Shown piece after piece: positions 16,904-25,326 of a stretch of 64,000 nucleotides of DNA. The notes beneath the pieces are model-generated. The model had not been told where the DNA came from. It saw only the letters and a program-made list of their open reading frames with translations, and searched no databases. The stretch's first letter is position 1. Each line of letters opens with the position of its first letter. A program made the translations under genes and the position numbers. The stretch lies in assembly GCF_000383595.1 (NCBI RefSeq), contig NZ_KB911581.1:2796265-2860264 (forward strand), written 5' to 3'. This DNA is from Streptomyces bottropensis ATCC 25435 (GTDB lineage: Bacteria; Actinomycetota; Actinomycetes; Streptomycetales; Streptomycetaceae).

Positions 16904-17546
16904 TGCGAGTCACCCCAGCCACGGTCTTCTGCCCCACCTCGACGTCGATCTCCACACCCTCGGGCAGGTAGATGTCGACCCGCGAGCCGAAGCGGATCAG
17001 CCCGATCCGGTCACCCTGCTCGACCTTGGTGCCCTCGGGGATGTACGGAACGATACGGCGAGCCACGGCGCCGGCGATCTGGATCATCTCGATGTCACCG
17101 AGTTCGGTGTCGAAGTGCCAGACGACGCGCTCGTTGTTCTCGCTCTCCTTGTTGAACGCCGGTACGAACCCGCCCGGGATGTGCTCGACCGACGTCACCG
17201 TGCCGGACAGCGGCGCCCGGTTGACGTGGACGTTGAGCGGGCTCATGAAGATCGCGACGCGGGTCCGGCCGTCCTTCCACGGCATGATGCTCTGCACCAC
17301 TCCGTCGGCGGGCGAGATGACCCGGCCCTGGGCGATCTCACGCTCGGGGTCGCGGAAGAACCACAGCATGCCCGCCGCCAGCGCGGTGGCGGGTACGGCC
17401 ACCGCCCGCGCGGCACCGGAGCGGCGCGAACGGGCGAGGCTGAGTGCTGCGGTGGCGACGGTCGGGAGAAGCCACGGCGATGCTCCGCGCGCGAGCCGTA
17501 CACCGGCAAGGCTGTCGCGAGGTGCAGAGGTTTGGCTGTGGGGCAT
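16890..17546 (-). CDS. psd: Phosphatidylserine decarboxylase (short, archaeal/actinobacterial type)
   Basis: 218 residues. The pyruvoyl-forming self-cleavage site is Gly187-Ser188 in F-G-S-R; the larger beta chain would be residues 1-187 and the alpha chain 188-218. Conserved S-P-A-D-G and S-P-L-N-V-H-V-N-R segments and one or two N-terminal hydrophobic segments match the family. It converts phosphatidylserine to phosphatidylethanolamine at the membrane. ATG 17546 has GAAGG 6-10 bases upstream. A weak promoter candidate (TTGCCC-N19-TACGAT on the minus strand, 17606-17636) lies 60-90 bases before the start. Confidence 0.93.
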   Translation of the reverse strand: MPHSQTSAPRDSLAGVRLARGASPWLLPTVATAALSLARSRRSGAARAVAVPATALAAGMLWFFRDPEREIAQGRVISPADGVVQSIMPWKDGRTRVAIFMSPLNVHVNRAPLSGTVTSVEHIPGGFVPAFNKESENNERVVWHFDTELGDIEMIQIAGAVARRIVPYIPEGTKVEQGDRIGLIRFGSRVDIYLPEGVEIDVEVGQKTVAGVTRIDRD

Positions 17547-17672
17547 GGATGACCTTCGTAGCGGATGATGCCGCGCGGTGACTGGGGACGGCGGCTTTCC
17601 TGGGAATCGTACCGGTCGCGGACCGCAACTGGGCAAGCCAGGAAGCCGAGTCGACAGCCGGAACGTGCTGAC

Positions 17673-17705
17673 GGGGTGTGATCTTCTTCTCGAAGAAAAC
17701 ACCCC
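17673..17705 (-). terminator. Hairpin terminator of the ethylmalonyl-CoA operon
   Basis: GGGGTGT (17673-17679) pairs with ACACCCC (17699-17705), and inside it TTCTT (17684-17688) pairs with AAGAA (17693-17697) around a 4-base loop. It lies 34 bases past the mcd stop on the minus strand. Confidence 0.65.
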
Positions 17706-17738
17706 AAGCGGGACAACCGGCCCTCGACCAGCCCTTGA

Positions 17739-18944
17739 CTAACCCTGGAACCGATACTCCTCGAGCAGTCGACGACCGATGATCATTTTCTGGATTTCGG
17801 CGGTACCTTCACCGATCAGCAGCATCGGTGCCTCTCGGTAGAGGCGCTCGATCTCGTACTCCTTGGAGAAGCCGTAACCGCCGTGGATCCGGAAAGCGTC
17901 CTCGACGACTTCCTTGCAGTATTCGGAGGCGAGATACTTCGCCATCCCTGCTTCGAGGTCGTTTCGTTCGCCCGAGTCCTTTTTGCGCGCTGCGTTCACC
18001 ATCATCGCATGCGCGGCCTCGACCTTGGTAGCCATCTCGGCCAGCTTGAACTGGATCGCCTGGTGCTGGGCGATCTGCTTGCCGAAGGTGTGGCGCTGCT
18101 GGGCGTACCGGACGCCGAGTTCGAAGGCACGGTGAGCGACACCGCAGCCACGTGCGGCCACATTCACCCGGCCCACCTCGACGCCGTCCATCATTTGGTA
18201 AAACCCTCGGCCGGTGGTGCCACCCAGGACACGATTGGCCGGAATGCGCAGTCCGTCCATGATGAGCTCGGTCGTGTCGACGCCCTTGTAGCCCATCTTG
18301 TCGATCTTCCCGGGAATGGTGAGGCCGGGGCGGACCTCTCCGAAGCCGGGCTCCTTCTCGACCAGGAAGGTCGTCATCGACTTGTGGGGGGCCGTGCCCT
18401 CCGGGTGTCCTTCGTCACTTCGGACGAGTACGGCGACGAGTGTTGACGTTCCGCCGTTAGTCAGCCACATCTTCTGACCGTTCAGGACGTACTCGTCGCC
18501 GTCCTTGACCGCCTTGGACGTGATCGCCGACACATCGGAGCCGAGACCCGGCTCCGACATCGAGAACGCGCCCCGGATGTCACCGGCCGCCATCCTCGGC
18601 AGAAAATAATCTCTCTGCTCCTGCGTGCCGTGCTGCTTCAGCATGTACGCGACGATGAAATGCGTGTTGATGATGCCGGACACCGACATCCAGCCCCGGG
18701 CGATCTCCTCCACGCACAGCGCGTAGGTGAGGAGGGACTCGCCCAGACCGCCGTACTCCTCGGGGATCATCAGGCCGAAGAGGCCGAGTTCCTTGAGTCC
18801 GTCGACGATCTGCTGCGGGTATTCGTCCCGGTGCTCCAGCTCGGTCGCGACCGGGATGATCTCCTTGTCCACGAAGTCACGGACGGTGGACAGGATCTCC
18901 TGCTGGACGTCCGTGAGGCCGTGGGTCTGGGCGAGTCGTGCCAT
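17739..18944 (-). CDS. mcd: Acyl-CoA dehydrogenase, probably (2S)-methylsuccinyl-CoA dehydrogenase
   Basis: 401 residues with the three acyl-CoA dehydrogenase domains: an N-terminal helical part, the central strand segment with F-S-M-S-E-P and W-L-T-N-G, and the C-terminal helical part. The catalytic base is Glu379 in G-E-G-T, the position used in medium-chain and short-chain dehydrogenases. As last gene of the operon it should oxidise methylsuccinyl-CoA to mesaconyl-CoA. The Rhodobacter enzyme is longer (about 550 residues), so this is a shorter lineage of the family and the assignment rests on context. Codon use is less GC-biased than in its operon partners. Its start lies 2 bases after the mch stop. 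Confidence 0.82.
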   Translation of the reverse strand: MARLAQTHGLTDVQQEILSTVRDFVDKEIIPVATELEHRDEYPQQIVDGLKELGLFGLMIPEEYGGLGESLLTYALCVEEIARGWMSVSGIINTHFIVAYMLKQHGTQEQRDYFLPRMAAGDIRGAFSMSEPGLGSDVSAITSKAVKDGDEYVLNGQKMWLTNGGTSTLVAVLVRSDEGHPEGTAPHKSMTTFLVEKEPGFGEVRPGLTIPGKIDKMGYKGVDTTELIMDGLRIPANRVLGGTTGRGFYQMMDGVEVGRVNVAARGCGVAHRAFELGVRYAQQRHTFGKQIAQHQAIQFKLAEMATKVEAAHAMMVNAARKKDSGERNDLEAGMAKYLASEYCKEVVEDAFRIHGGYGFSKEYEIERLYREAPMLLIGEGTAEIQKMIIGRRLLEEYRFQG

Positions 18945-18946
18945 GG

Positions 18947-19459
18947 CTACTTCTCCTGCTCCCTGAGCTCGGGGCGGCCCGGCTGCTCGCCGCCGCGCTC
19001 CTTGATGTACGTCTCGGTCGGCACCATGACCTTGCGGCGGAACACGCACACCAGCGTGCCGTCCTGCTTGTAGCCCTTGGTCTCGACGTGGACGATGCCG
19101 CGGTCGTTCTTCGACTTGGACGGCCACTTGTCGAGCACGGTCGTCTGGCCGTAGATCGTGTCGCCGTGGAAGGTCGGCGCCACGTGCCGCAGCGACTCGA
19201 TCTCCAGGTTGGCGATCGCCTTGCCGGAGACGTCCGGCACGGACATGCCCAGCAGCAGCGAGTAGACGTAGTTGCCGACCACGACGTTCTTGCCGAAGTC
19301 GGTCGTCCTCTCCGCGTAGTTGCTGTCCATGTGGAGCGGGTGGTGGTTCATGGTGAGGAGGCAGAAGAGGTGGTCGTCGTACTCCGTGACGGTCTTCCCG
19401 GGCCAGTGCTTGTAGACCGCCCCGACCTCGAACTCCTCGTAGGTGCGTCCGAACTGCAT
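18947..19459 (-). CDS. mch: MaoC-like dehydratase, probable mesaconyl-CoA hydratase
   Basis: 170 residues, a single hotdog domain of the MaoC type. The hydratase motif, with Asp/His acting on an enoyl-CoA, can be seen in the N-H-H-P-L-H-M-D segment near residues 38-45; a G-N-Y-V-Y-S-L-L-L-G helix follows. It should add water to mesaconyl-CoA to give (2R,3S)-beta-methylmalyl-CoA. The Rhodobacter Mch is roughly twice as long, so this form may work as a dimer of single domains. It starts 5 bases after the mcl stop and ends 2 bases before the dehydrogenase gene. Confidence 0.82.
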   Translation of the reverse strand: MQFGRTYEEFEVGAVYKHWPGKTVTEYDDHLFCLLTMNHHPLHMDSNYAERTTDFGKNVVVGNYVYSLLLGMSVPDVSGKAIANLEIESLRHVAPTFHGDTIYGQTTVLDKWPSKSKNDRGIVHVETKGYKQDGTLVCVFRRKVMVPTETYIKERGGEQPGRPELREQEK

Positions 19460-19464
19460 CGCGC

Positions 19465-20424
19465 TCAGGCCTCCGGGATCTCGAACTTCGACGTCCGCCG
19501 CATGCCGGCGGCACGCCCCTTGCCGGAGATGACCAGGGCCATCTTGCGGCTGGCCTCGTCGATCATCTCGTCGCCGAGCATCGCCGAGCCCTTCTTGCCG
19601 CCGGCCTCGGACGTGCAGTAGTCGTAGGCGTCCAGGATCAGCTCGGCGTGGTCGAAGTCCTCCTGCGAGGGCGAGAAGATCTCGTTGGACGCCTCGACCT
19701 GGCCCGGGTGCAGCACCCATTTGCCGTCGAAGCCGAGCGCGGCGGCGCGCTGCGCGACCTCGCGGTAACCGTCCACGTTGCGGATCTGCAGGTAGGGGCC
19801 GTCGATCGCCTGGAGGTCGTTGGCGCGGGCGGCCATCAGGATCTTCATCAGGATGTAGTGGTAGGCGTCCGCCGGGTAGCCGGGCGGCTGCTCGCCCACG
19901 ACCAGCGACTTCATGTTGATCGAGGCCATGAAGTCGGCCGGGCCGAAGATGATCGTCTCCACGCGCTGGGAGGCGGTCGCGATCTCGTTGACGTTGTTCA
20001 GGCCCTGCGCGTTCTCGATCTGCGCCTCGATGCCGATCCTGCCGACCTCGAAGCCCATGGTCTTCTCGATCTGCGTCAGCAGCAGGTCGAGGGCGACGAC
20101 CTGCTGGGCCGTCTGCACCTTCGGCAGCATGATGCAGTCGAGGTTCTGCCCGGCGCCCTCCACGACGGTCACGACATCGCGGTACGTCCACTCCGTCGTC
20201 CAGTCGTTGACCCGCACGACCCGCGTCTTGCCGGTCCAGTCGCCCTCGTTCAGGAACTTGACGATGGTGTGCCGCGCCTCGGGCTTGGCGAGGGGGGCGC
20301 AGGCGTCCTCCAGGTCGAGGAAGACCTGGTCCGCCGGGAGGCCCTGCGCCTTCTCCAGGAAGCGGGGGTTGCTTCCGGGGACCGCGAGACACGAGCGGCG
20401 CGGACGCAGACGGTTGACGGTCAT
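19465..20424 (-). CDS. mcl: HpcH/HpaI aldolase (CitE-like), probable L-malyl-CoA/beta-methylmalyl-CoA lyase
   Basis: 319 residues of the CitE-like TIM-barrel family. The N-terminal R-x-R-R-S segment, V-P-G-S-N-P, the metal-binding L-D-L-E-D-A, the glutamate of I-E-A-Q-I-E, G-P-A-D-F and H-P-G-Q are present. It should cleave beta-methylmalyl-CoA into glyoxylate and propionyl-CoA, the last step of the pathway, and perhaps also malyl-CoA. ATG 20424 overlaps the ecm stop by 4 bases (ATGA). The gene name follows the pathway role; malate-synthase activity in addition cannot be excluded. Confidence 0.88.
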   Translation of the reverse strand: MTVNRLRPRRSCLAVPGSNPRFLEKAQGLPADQVFLDLEDACAPLAKPEARHTIVKFLNEGDWTGKTRVVRVNDWTTEWTYRDVVTVVEGAGQNLDCIMLPKVQTAQQVVALDLLLTQIEKTMGFEVGRIGIEAQIENAQGLNNVNEIATASQRVETIIFGPADFMASINMKSLVVGEQPPGYPADAYHYILMKILMAARANDLQAIDGPYLQIRNVDGYREVAQRAAALGFDGKWVLHPGQVEASNEIFSPSQEDFDHAELILDAYDYCTSEAGGKKGSAMLGDEMIDEASRKMALVISGKGRAAGMRRTSKFEIPEA

Positions 20425-22469
20425 GCGGGGACCTCCAGGGGGTCGAGCTTGTTGGCCTTGCGGATCTCGTCGACGATACGGCCGATGATCCCGGTGATGT
20501 CGAAGTCCTTCGGGGTGAACACGGCGGCCACTCCAGCGGCCCTGAGCTGCGCGGCGTCCGCGTTCGGGATGATCCCGCCGGCGATCACCGGGATGTCGTG
20601 GGCGCCTGCCTCGCGCAGCCGCTCCAGGACGTCCGGGACCAGCTGGGCGTGCGAGCCGGAGAGGATGGAGAGCCCGACCGCGTGCACGTCCTCGGCGAGG
20701 GCCGCGTCCACGATCTGCTCCGGGGTGAGCCGGATGCCCTGGTAGACCACTTCGAAGCCCGCGTCGCGGGCCCGCACGGCGATCTGCTCGGCCCCGTTGG
20801 AGTGCCCGTCCAGACCCGGCTTGCCGACCAGGAAGCGGAGCTTGCCGACGTTCAGGTCCTTCGCCGTCAGCTCCACCTTGCGGCGGACCACCGACATGGC
20901 CGAGCCCTCCTCGGCGGAGACGGCCACCGGGGCCGACGACACGCCGGTCGGCGCCCGGAACTCCCCGAACACCTCCCGCAGGGCCCCGGCCCACTCGCCG
21001 GTCGTGACCCCGGCGCGGGCGCACTCCAGGGTGGCCTCCATGAGGTTGCCGGTGCCCTTCGCGGCCTCCTTCAGCCGCTCCAGCGCCTTGCACGGGCGCG
21101 GGTGGTTGAAGGGCGGCTGGTAACGGGTGTCACGCCAGTTCCGGAGCGATGTGATCACCCGGGCCTCGACCGCCGGGTCGACCGTCTGGATCGCCGCGTC
21201 CAGGTCGGCCGTCAGCGGGTTCGGCTCCGTCGACTCGAAGACGTTGACGCCGACGATCTTCTCCTGGCCGGACTCGATCCGGGCCCGGCGTTCGGCGTGC
21301 GAGGAGACCAGCTGGGACTTGAGGTAGCCGGACTCGACGGCGGCCATCGCGCCGCCCATCTCCTGGATCCGCTCGATCTCGGCGAAGGACTGCTCGACCA
21401 GCTCGGTCACCTTCGCCTCGATGACGTGCGAGCCCTCGAAGATGTCCTCGTACTCCAGCAGATCGCTCTCGTGCGCCAGCACCTGCTGGATCCGCAGCGA
21501 CCACTGCTGGTCCCACGGCCGGGGCAGCCCGAGGGCCTCGTTCCAGGCCGGCAGCTGGACCGCCCTGGCCCGCGCGTCCTTGGAGAGGGTCACGGCCAGC
21601 ATCTCCAGGACGATCCGCTGGACGTTGTTCTCCGGCTGCGCCTCGGTCAGACCGAGGGAGTTGACCTGGACGCCGTACCGGAAACGCCGCTGCTTGGCGT
21701 TCTCGATGCCGTACCGCTCGCGGGTGATGCGGTCCCAGATGCGGCCGAACGCGCGCATCTTGCACATCTCCTCGACGAAGCGGACGCCCGCGTTCACGAA
21801 GAAGGAGATACGGGCGACGACCTCGCCCATGCGCTCCTGCGGGACCTGCCCGGAGTCCCGCACGGCGTCCAGCACCGCGATCGCCGTGGACATCGCGTAC
21901 GCGATCTCCTGCACCGGCGTGGCGCCCGCCTCCTGCAAGTGGTAGCTGCAGATGTTGATCGGGTTCCACTTCGGCATGTGGGAGACCGTGTACGCGATCA
22001 TGTCCGTCGTCAGCCGGAGCGAGGGTCCCGGCGGGAACACATGGGTGCCCCGCGACAGGTACTCCTTGACGATGTCGTTCTGGGTCGTGCCCTGGAGCCG
22101 GGTGATGTCCACACCCTGTTCCTCGGCGACGACCTGATAGAGCGCCAGCAGCCACATGGCGGTGGCGTTGATGGTCATCGAGGTGTTCATCTGGTCCAGG
22201 GGGATGTCCTGGAACAGCCTGCGCATGTCACCGAGATGGGCCACCGGGACGCCGACCCGGCCGACCTCGCCGCGGGCGAGGATGTGGTCGGAGTCGTAGC
22301 CGGTCTGGGTCGGCAGGTCGAAGGCGACCGACAGACCCGTCTGCCCCTTGGCGAGGTTGCGCCGGTACAGCTCGTTGGACGCCTCGGCCGTGGAGTGACC
22401 GGCGTACGTGCGCATGAGCCACGGCCGGTCCTTGGCTTTCCCGCCCTCGGCGGGCTGACGCTCGCTCAT
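20421..22469 (-). CDS. ecm: Ethylmalonyl-CoA mutase (coenzyme B12-dependent)
   Basis: 682 residues in a single chain: an N-terminal TIM barrel of the methylmalonyl-CoA mutase type (T-Y-A-G-H-S, F-D-L-P-T-Q-T-G-Y-D-S-D substrate segments) and a C-terminal B12 domain with the base-off motif D-G-H-S-N-G and G-G-I-I-P. It rearranges ethylmalonyl-CoA to methylsuccinyl-CoA. Location directly after ccr is what separates it from methylmalonyl-CoA mutase. Eight bases lie between the ccr stop and ATG 22469; its stop overlaps the next start. Confidence 0.92.
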   Translation of the reverse strand: MSERQPAEGGKAKDRPWLMRTYAGHSTAEASNELYRRNLAKGQTGLSVAFDLPTQTGYDSDHILARGEVGRVGVPVAHLGDMRRLFQDIPLDQMNTSMTINATAMWLLALYQVVAEEQGVDITRLQGTTQNDIVKEYLSRGTHVFPPGPSLRLTTDMIAYTVSHMPKWNPINICSYHLQEAGATPVQEIAYAMSTAIAVLDAVRDSGQVPQERMGEVVARISFFVNAGVRFVEEMCKMRAFGRIWDRITRERYGIENAKQRRFRYGVQVNSLGLTEAQPENNVQRIVLEMLAVTLSKDARARAVQLPAWNEALGLPRPWDQQWSLRIQQVLAHESDLLEYEDIFEGSHVIEAKVTELVEQSFAEIERIQEMGGAMAAVESGYLKSQLVSSHAERRARIESGQEKIVGVNVFESTEPNPLTADLDAAIQTVDPAVEARVITSLRNWRDTRYQPPFNHPRPCKALERLKEAAKGTGNLMEATLECARAGVTTGEWAGALREVFGEFRAPTGVSSAPVAVSAEEGSAMSVVRRKVELTAKDLNVGKLRFLVGKPGLDGHSNGAEQIAVRARDAGFEVVYQGIRLTPEQIVDAALAEDVHAVGLSILSGSHAQLVPDVLERLREAGAHDIPVIAGGIIPNADAAQLRAAGVAAVFTPKDFDITGIIGRIVDEIRKANKLDPLEVPA

Positions 22470-22477
22470 CGTGGACC

Positions 22478-23815
22478 TCAGATGTTCCGGAAGCGGTTGA
22501 TGGCGTCGATGTGCTGGGCGCGCTTGTCGTGGTCGCGGACGCCCAGGCCCTCCTCGGGGGCCAGCGCGAGGACGCCGACCTTGCCCTGGTGGAGATTGCG
22601 GTGCACGTCGTACGCGGCCTGCCCGGTCTCCTCCAGGGAGTAGACCTTCGACAGCGTCGGGTGGATCTTGCCCTTGGCGATGAGGCGGTTGGCCTCCCAC
22701 GCCTCGCGGTAGTTCGCGAAGTGCGAGCCGATGATCCGCTTCAGCGACATCCACAGGTAGCGGTTGTCGTACTCGTGCATGTAGCCCGAGGTCGAGGCGC
22801 AGGTGGTGATGGTGCCGCCCTTGCGCGTGACGAAGACGCTCGCCCCGAAGGTCTCGCGGCCGGGGTGCTCGAAGACGATGTCGATGTCCTCGCCGCCGGT
22901 GAGGTCGCGGATGCGCTTGCCGAAGCGCTTCCACTCCTTGGGGTCCTGGGTGGTCTCGTCCTTCCAGAACTTGTAGTCCTCGGCGGTGCGGTCGATGATC
23001 GCGTCGGCGCCCATCGAGCGGCAGATGTTCGCCTTCTGCTCGCTGGAGACGACACAGATCGGGTTGGCGCCGCCGGCCAGCGCGAACTGGGTGGCGTACG
23101 AGCCGAGGCCGCCGCTGGCGCCCCAGATCAGCACGTTGTCGCCCTGCTTCATGCCGGCGCCGTTGCGGGAGACCAGCTGCCGGTAGGCGGTGGAGTTCAC
23201 CAGCCCCGGGGCGGCGGCCTCCTCCCAGCTGAGGTGGCCGGGCTTCGGCATCAGCTGGTTGGACTTGACGAGCGCGATCTCGGCGAGGCCGCCGAAGTTG
23301 GTCTCGAAGCCCCAGATCCGCTGCTCGGGGTCGAGCATCGTGTCGTTGTGGCCGTCGGAGGACTCCAGCTCGACGGAGAGGCAGTGCGCGACGACCTCGT
23401 CACCGGGCTTCCAGGCGTTGACGCCGGGACCGGTGCGCAGGACGACGCCCGCGAGGTCGGAGCCGATGATGTGGTACGGCAGGTCGTGGCGCTTGGCCAG
23501 CTCGTTGGTGCGGCCGTAGCGCTCCAGGAACCCGAAGGTGGACAGCGGCTCGAAGATCGAGGTCCACACGGAGTTGTAGTTGACCGAGGAGGCCATGACG
23601 GCCACCAGAGCCTCGCCCGGGCCCAGCTCCGGGAGCGGGACCTCGTCGAGGTGGATCGACTTGCGGGGGTCCTTGTCGCGGGTGGTGAGCCCCGCGAACA
23701 TCTCCGTCTCGTCCTTGTGCACGGTGATCGCGCGGTACGACTCGGGGAGCGGCAGAGCGGCGAAGTCGGCCGACGTGGAGTCCGGCGACTGGATCGCGTC
23801 CAGGATTTCCTTCAC
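22478..23815 (-). CDS. ccr: Crotonyl-CoA carboxylase/reductase
   Basis: 445 residues of the medium-chain dehydrogenase/reductase superfamily. It has the NADPH-binding G-A-S-G-G-L-G-S-Y segment near the middle and the characteristic CCR N-terminus (M-K-E-I-L-D-A-I). It carboxylates crotonyl-CoA reductively to ethylmalonyl-CoA, the committed step of the pathway, and also supplies ethylmalonyl-CoA for polyketides in Streptomyces. It is the first gene of the five-gene operon ccr-ecm-mcl-mch-mcd. The leader upstream is long (over 200 bases if the promoter candidate at 24040 is used), leaving room for leader-based control. Confidence 0.95.
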   Translation of the reverse strand: MKEILDAIQSPDSTSADFAALPLPESYRAITVHKDETEMFAGLTTRDKDPRKSIHLDEVPLPELGPGEALVAVMASSVNYNSVWTSIFEPLSTFGFLERYGRTNELAKRHDLPYHIIGSDLAGVVLRTGPGVNAWKPGDEVVAHCLSVELESSDGHNDTMLDPEQRIWGFETNFGGLAEIALVKSNQLMPKPGHLSWEEAAAPGLVNSTAYRQLVSRNGAGMKQGDNVLIWGASGGLGSYATQFALAGGANPICVVSSEQKANICRSMGADAIIDRTAEDYKFWKDETTQDPKEWKRFGKRIRDLTGGEDIDIVFEHPGRETFGASVFVTRKGGTITTCASTSGYMHEYDNRYLWMSLKRIIGSHFANYREAWEANRLIAKGKIHPTLSKVYSLEETGQAAYDVHRNLHQGKVGVLALAPEEGLGVRDHDKRAQHIDAINRFRNI

Positions 23816-24039
23816 GGTGGTGCCTCCGGCGACGAGCGTCCTGAGGGAAGACGCTGTTGAGGGTTACGTCGGGTGCTGCTGGTGGGTGTGGTGCCGTCGG
23901 TTCGGCGGAGGTGGTGCTACGGCGGCGCTTTGTGGCGCGGAGGGTGCCTGTGACGCAGGCGTCCGGGCGCGCGGACCGTGGTCTGCGGGGACAGCCGGCG
24001 TACGGGAGTTCTCTGCACCCCGGCCGCCCGGACTCCTTC

Positions 24040-24068
24040 AACGTATGGCACGCCGTGTCACCTCGCAA
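24040..24068 (-). promoter_or_regulatory. Candidate promoter of the ccr operon
   Basis: On the minus strand, TTGCGA (24063-24068) and TACGTT (24040-24045) are separated by 17 bases, a fair sigma-70-type (HrdB) match. It lies in the 418-base gap between tetR and ccr and predicts a leader of about 215 bases. The palindrome TTACGTAA (24107-24114 region) just upstream is a possible regulator site. Apart from these and the tetR terminator, I see nothing else in this gap. Confidence 0.35.
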
Positions 24069-24168
24069 GGCACCGAGTGCCAGAAAGTTCGCTCAGGTGA
24101 AATCTTTACGTAACACGTGAGCGATGATCGATCAGACGGCAGGGCAAAAGGGCCTCTGACATGGCAAA

Positions 24169-24192
24169 ACGGCCACCCCGCAGGGTGGCCGT
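24169..24192 (-). terminator. Rho-independent-type terminator after the TetR gene
   Basis: ACGGCCACCC (24169-24178) pairs perfectly with GGGTGGCCGT (24183-24192) around a CGCA loop. On the minus strand the stem is followed by TTTT. It lies 42 bases past the tetR stop, so tetR and ccr are separate transcripts unless read-through occurs. Confidence 0.85.
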
Positions 24193-24233
24193 CCTCACAG
24201 TTACCGATGAGTAGAACGTGGTCCGGATCGGGT

Positions 24234-25043
24234 TCAGCGGTCCCGGAGTGCCTCTTCGATGGTCCGCATGACCTCGTCGAGGGAGGCGTCGGTGCGGGCG
24301 ACCGTCACCAGGACCTCGCCGTGGGCGGAGGCCGTCGCGGCGGCCGGCTCGGGTGCCAGGGTGCGGCCGGCGCCGGTGCCCGTGCCGAACGTCCTGCGCA
24401 CGATGGCGAAGGCGTGGTCGAGATGGGTCTCCACGTCGCCCTGCCCGCCCGAGCGGAGCCACCGGCGCAGTACGTGGTTGTGCGCGGTGACGACCGCGGA
24501 CGCGGCCACCTCGGCGAGCAGCGGGTCGTCGTTGCCGGCGTCGTGGTGGGCGTTCTCGTCGAAGTGGCCCAGCAGATAGCGGGTGAACAGACGCTCGTAG
24601 CGGGCCACGGAGGCGATCTCCGCCTCCCGCAGGGTGGGGACCTCACGGGTCAGCTTGTAGCGGGCGACCGAGATCTCCGGCCGGGCCGCGTACATCTTCA
24701 TGACTTCCTTGATGCCGCGGCACACCGTGTCGAGCGGGTGCTCGTGCTGGGGTGCCGCGTTGAGCACCGCCTCGGCCCGGATCAGGGTGTCGTCGTGGTC
24801 CGGGAAGATCGCCTCTTCCTTGGAGCGGAAGTGGCGGAAGAAGGTGCGGCGCGCGACCCCGGCCGCCGCCGCGATCTCGTCGACGGTGGTCGCCTCGTAC
24901 CCCTTGGTCGAGAACAGCTCCATGGCCGCGGCCGCCAGTTCCCGGCGCATCTTGAGGCGTTGGGCGGCGGCGCGACTTCCCGCGGCGCTCTCCGGAGCGT
25001 CGGGCGCAGCTGATGTACGTGAGGACTTGGCGGGCTGGGACAT
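24234..25043 (-). CDS. TetR-family transcriptional regulator
   Basis: 269 residues. A TetR helix-turn-helix spans about 33-80 (A-A-A-M-E-L-F-S-T-K-G-Y, then V-D-E-I-A-A-A-A-G-V-A-R-R-T-F-F-R-H-F). The ligand domain follows, with a Gly/Ala-rich region near 215-240. It lies directly upstream of the ccr operon on the same strand and is the obvious candidate to control it, probably in response to an acyl-CoA, but no binding site is proven. ATG 25043 is chosen because a TACGTT -10 box ends 6 bases before it, which suggests a leaderless mRNA; ATG 25061 is also in frame. Confidence 0.88.
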   Translation of the reverse strand: MSQPAKSSRTSAAPDAPESAAGSRAAAQRLKMRRELAAAAMELFSTKGYEATTVDEIAAAAGVARRTFFRHFRSKEEAIFPDHDDTLIRAEAVLNAAPQHEHPLDTVCRGIKEVMKMYAARPEISVARYKLTREVPTLREAEIASVARYERLFTRYLLGHFDENAHHDAGNDDPLLAEVAASAVVTAHNHVLRRWLRSGGQGDVETHLDHAFAIVRRTFGTGTGAGRTLAPEPAAATASAHGEVLVTVARTDASLDEVMRTIEEALRDR

Positions 25044-25049
25044 GCCCCG

Positions 25050-25069
25050 AACGTACTGCATCCGTGCAG
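25050..25069 (-). promoter_or_regulatory. tetR -10 box and overlapping small palindrome
   Basis: TACGTT on the minus strand (25050-25055) ends 6 bases before ATG 25043. Directly upstream, CTGCA (25056-25060) and TGCAG (25065-25069) form a short inverted repeat inside the promoter spacer, a natural place for autoregulation. No convincing -35 is visible. Confidence 0.3.
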
Positions 25070-25250
25070 GAGAGTGCGCGTGTCCGGCCATCCCCCCGCG
25101 CCGCTCGGACGAGGAGGTGACCAGGTGGGCGGGCGGGGCGGCGGCGGTGCGGGCCGGCCCGGAACGGCTGCCCGGACCGAGCAGCCCTCCCCAGTCCGGG
25201 CCGTCGGCCACCGTCGGCCGGCGCACCGGATCGGCGTCCGCCGTCGACCC

Positions 25251-25276
25251 GCCCGCCCGGGGCACCCCGGGCGGGC
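25251..25276 (-). terminator. GC hairpin terminator after the 3-hydroxyacyl-CoA dehydrogenase gene
   Basis: GCCCGCCCGGGG (25251-25262) is exactly complementary to CCCCGGGCGGGC (25265-25276). It lies about 50 bases past the dehydrogenase stop and separates that gene from tetR. The remaining bases between the two genes look non-coding. Confidence 0.75.
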
Positions 25277-25326
25277 CCGACGAGGACGCCGGGCCCGGGG
25301 GCGCTCCGATCCCGTCGTCCCCCCGC

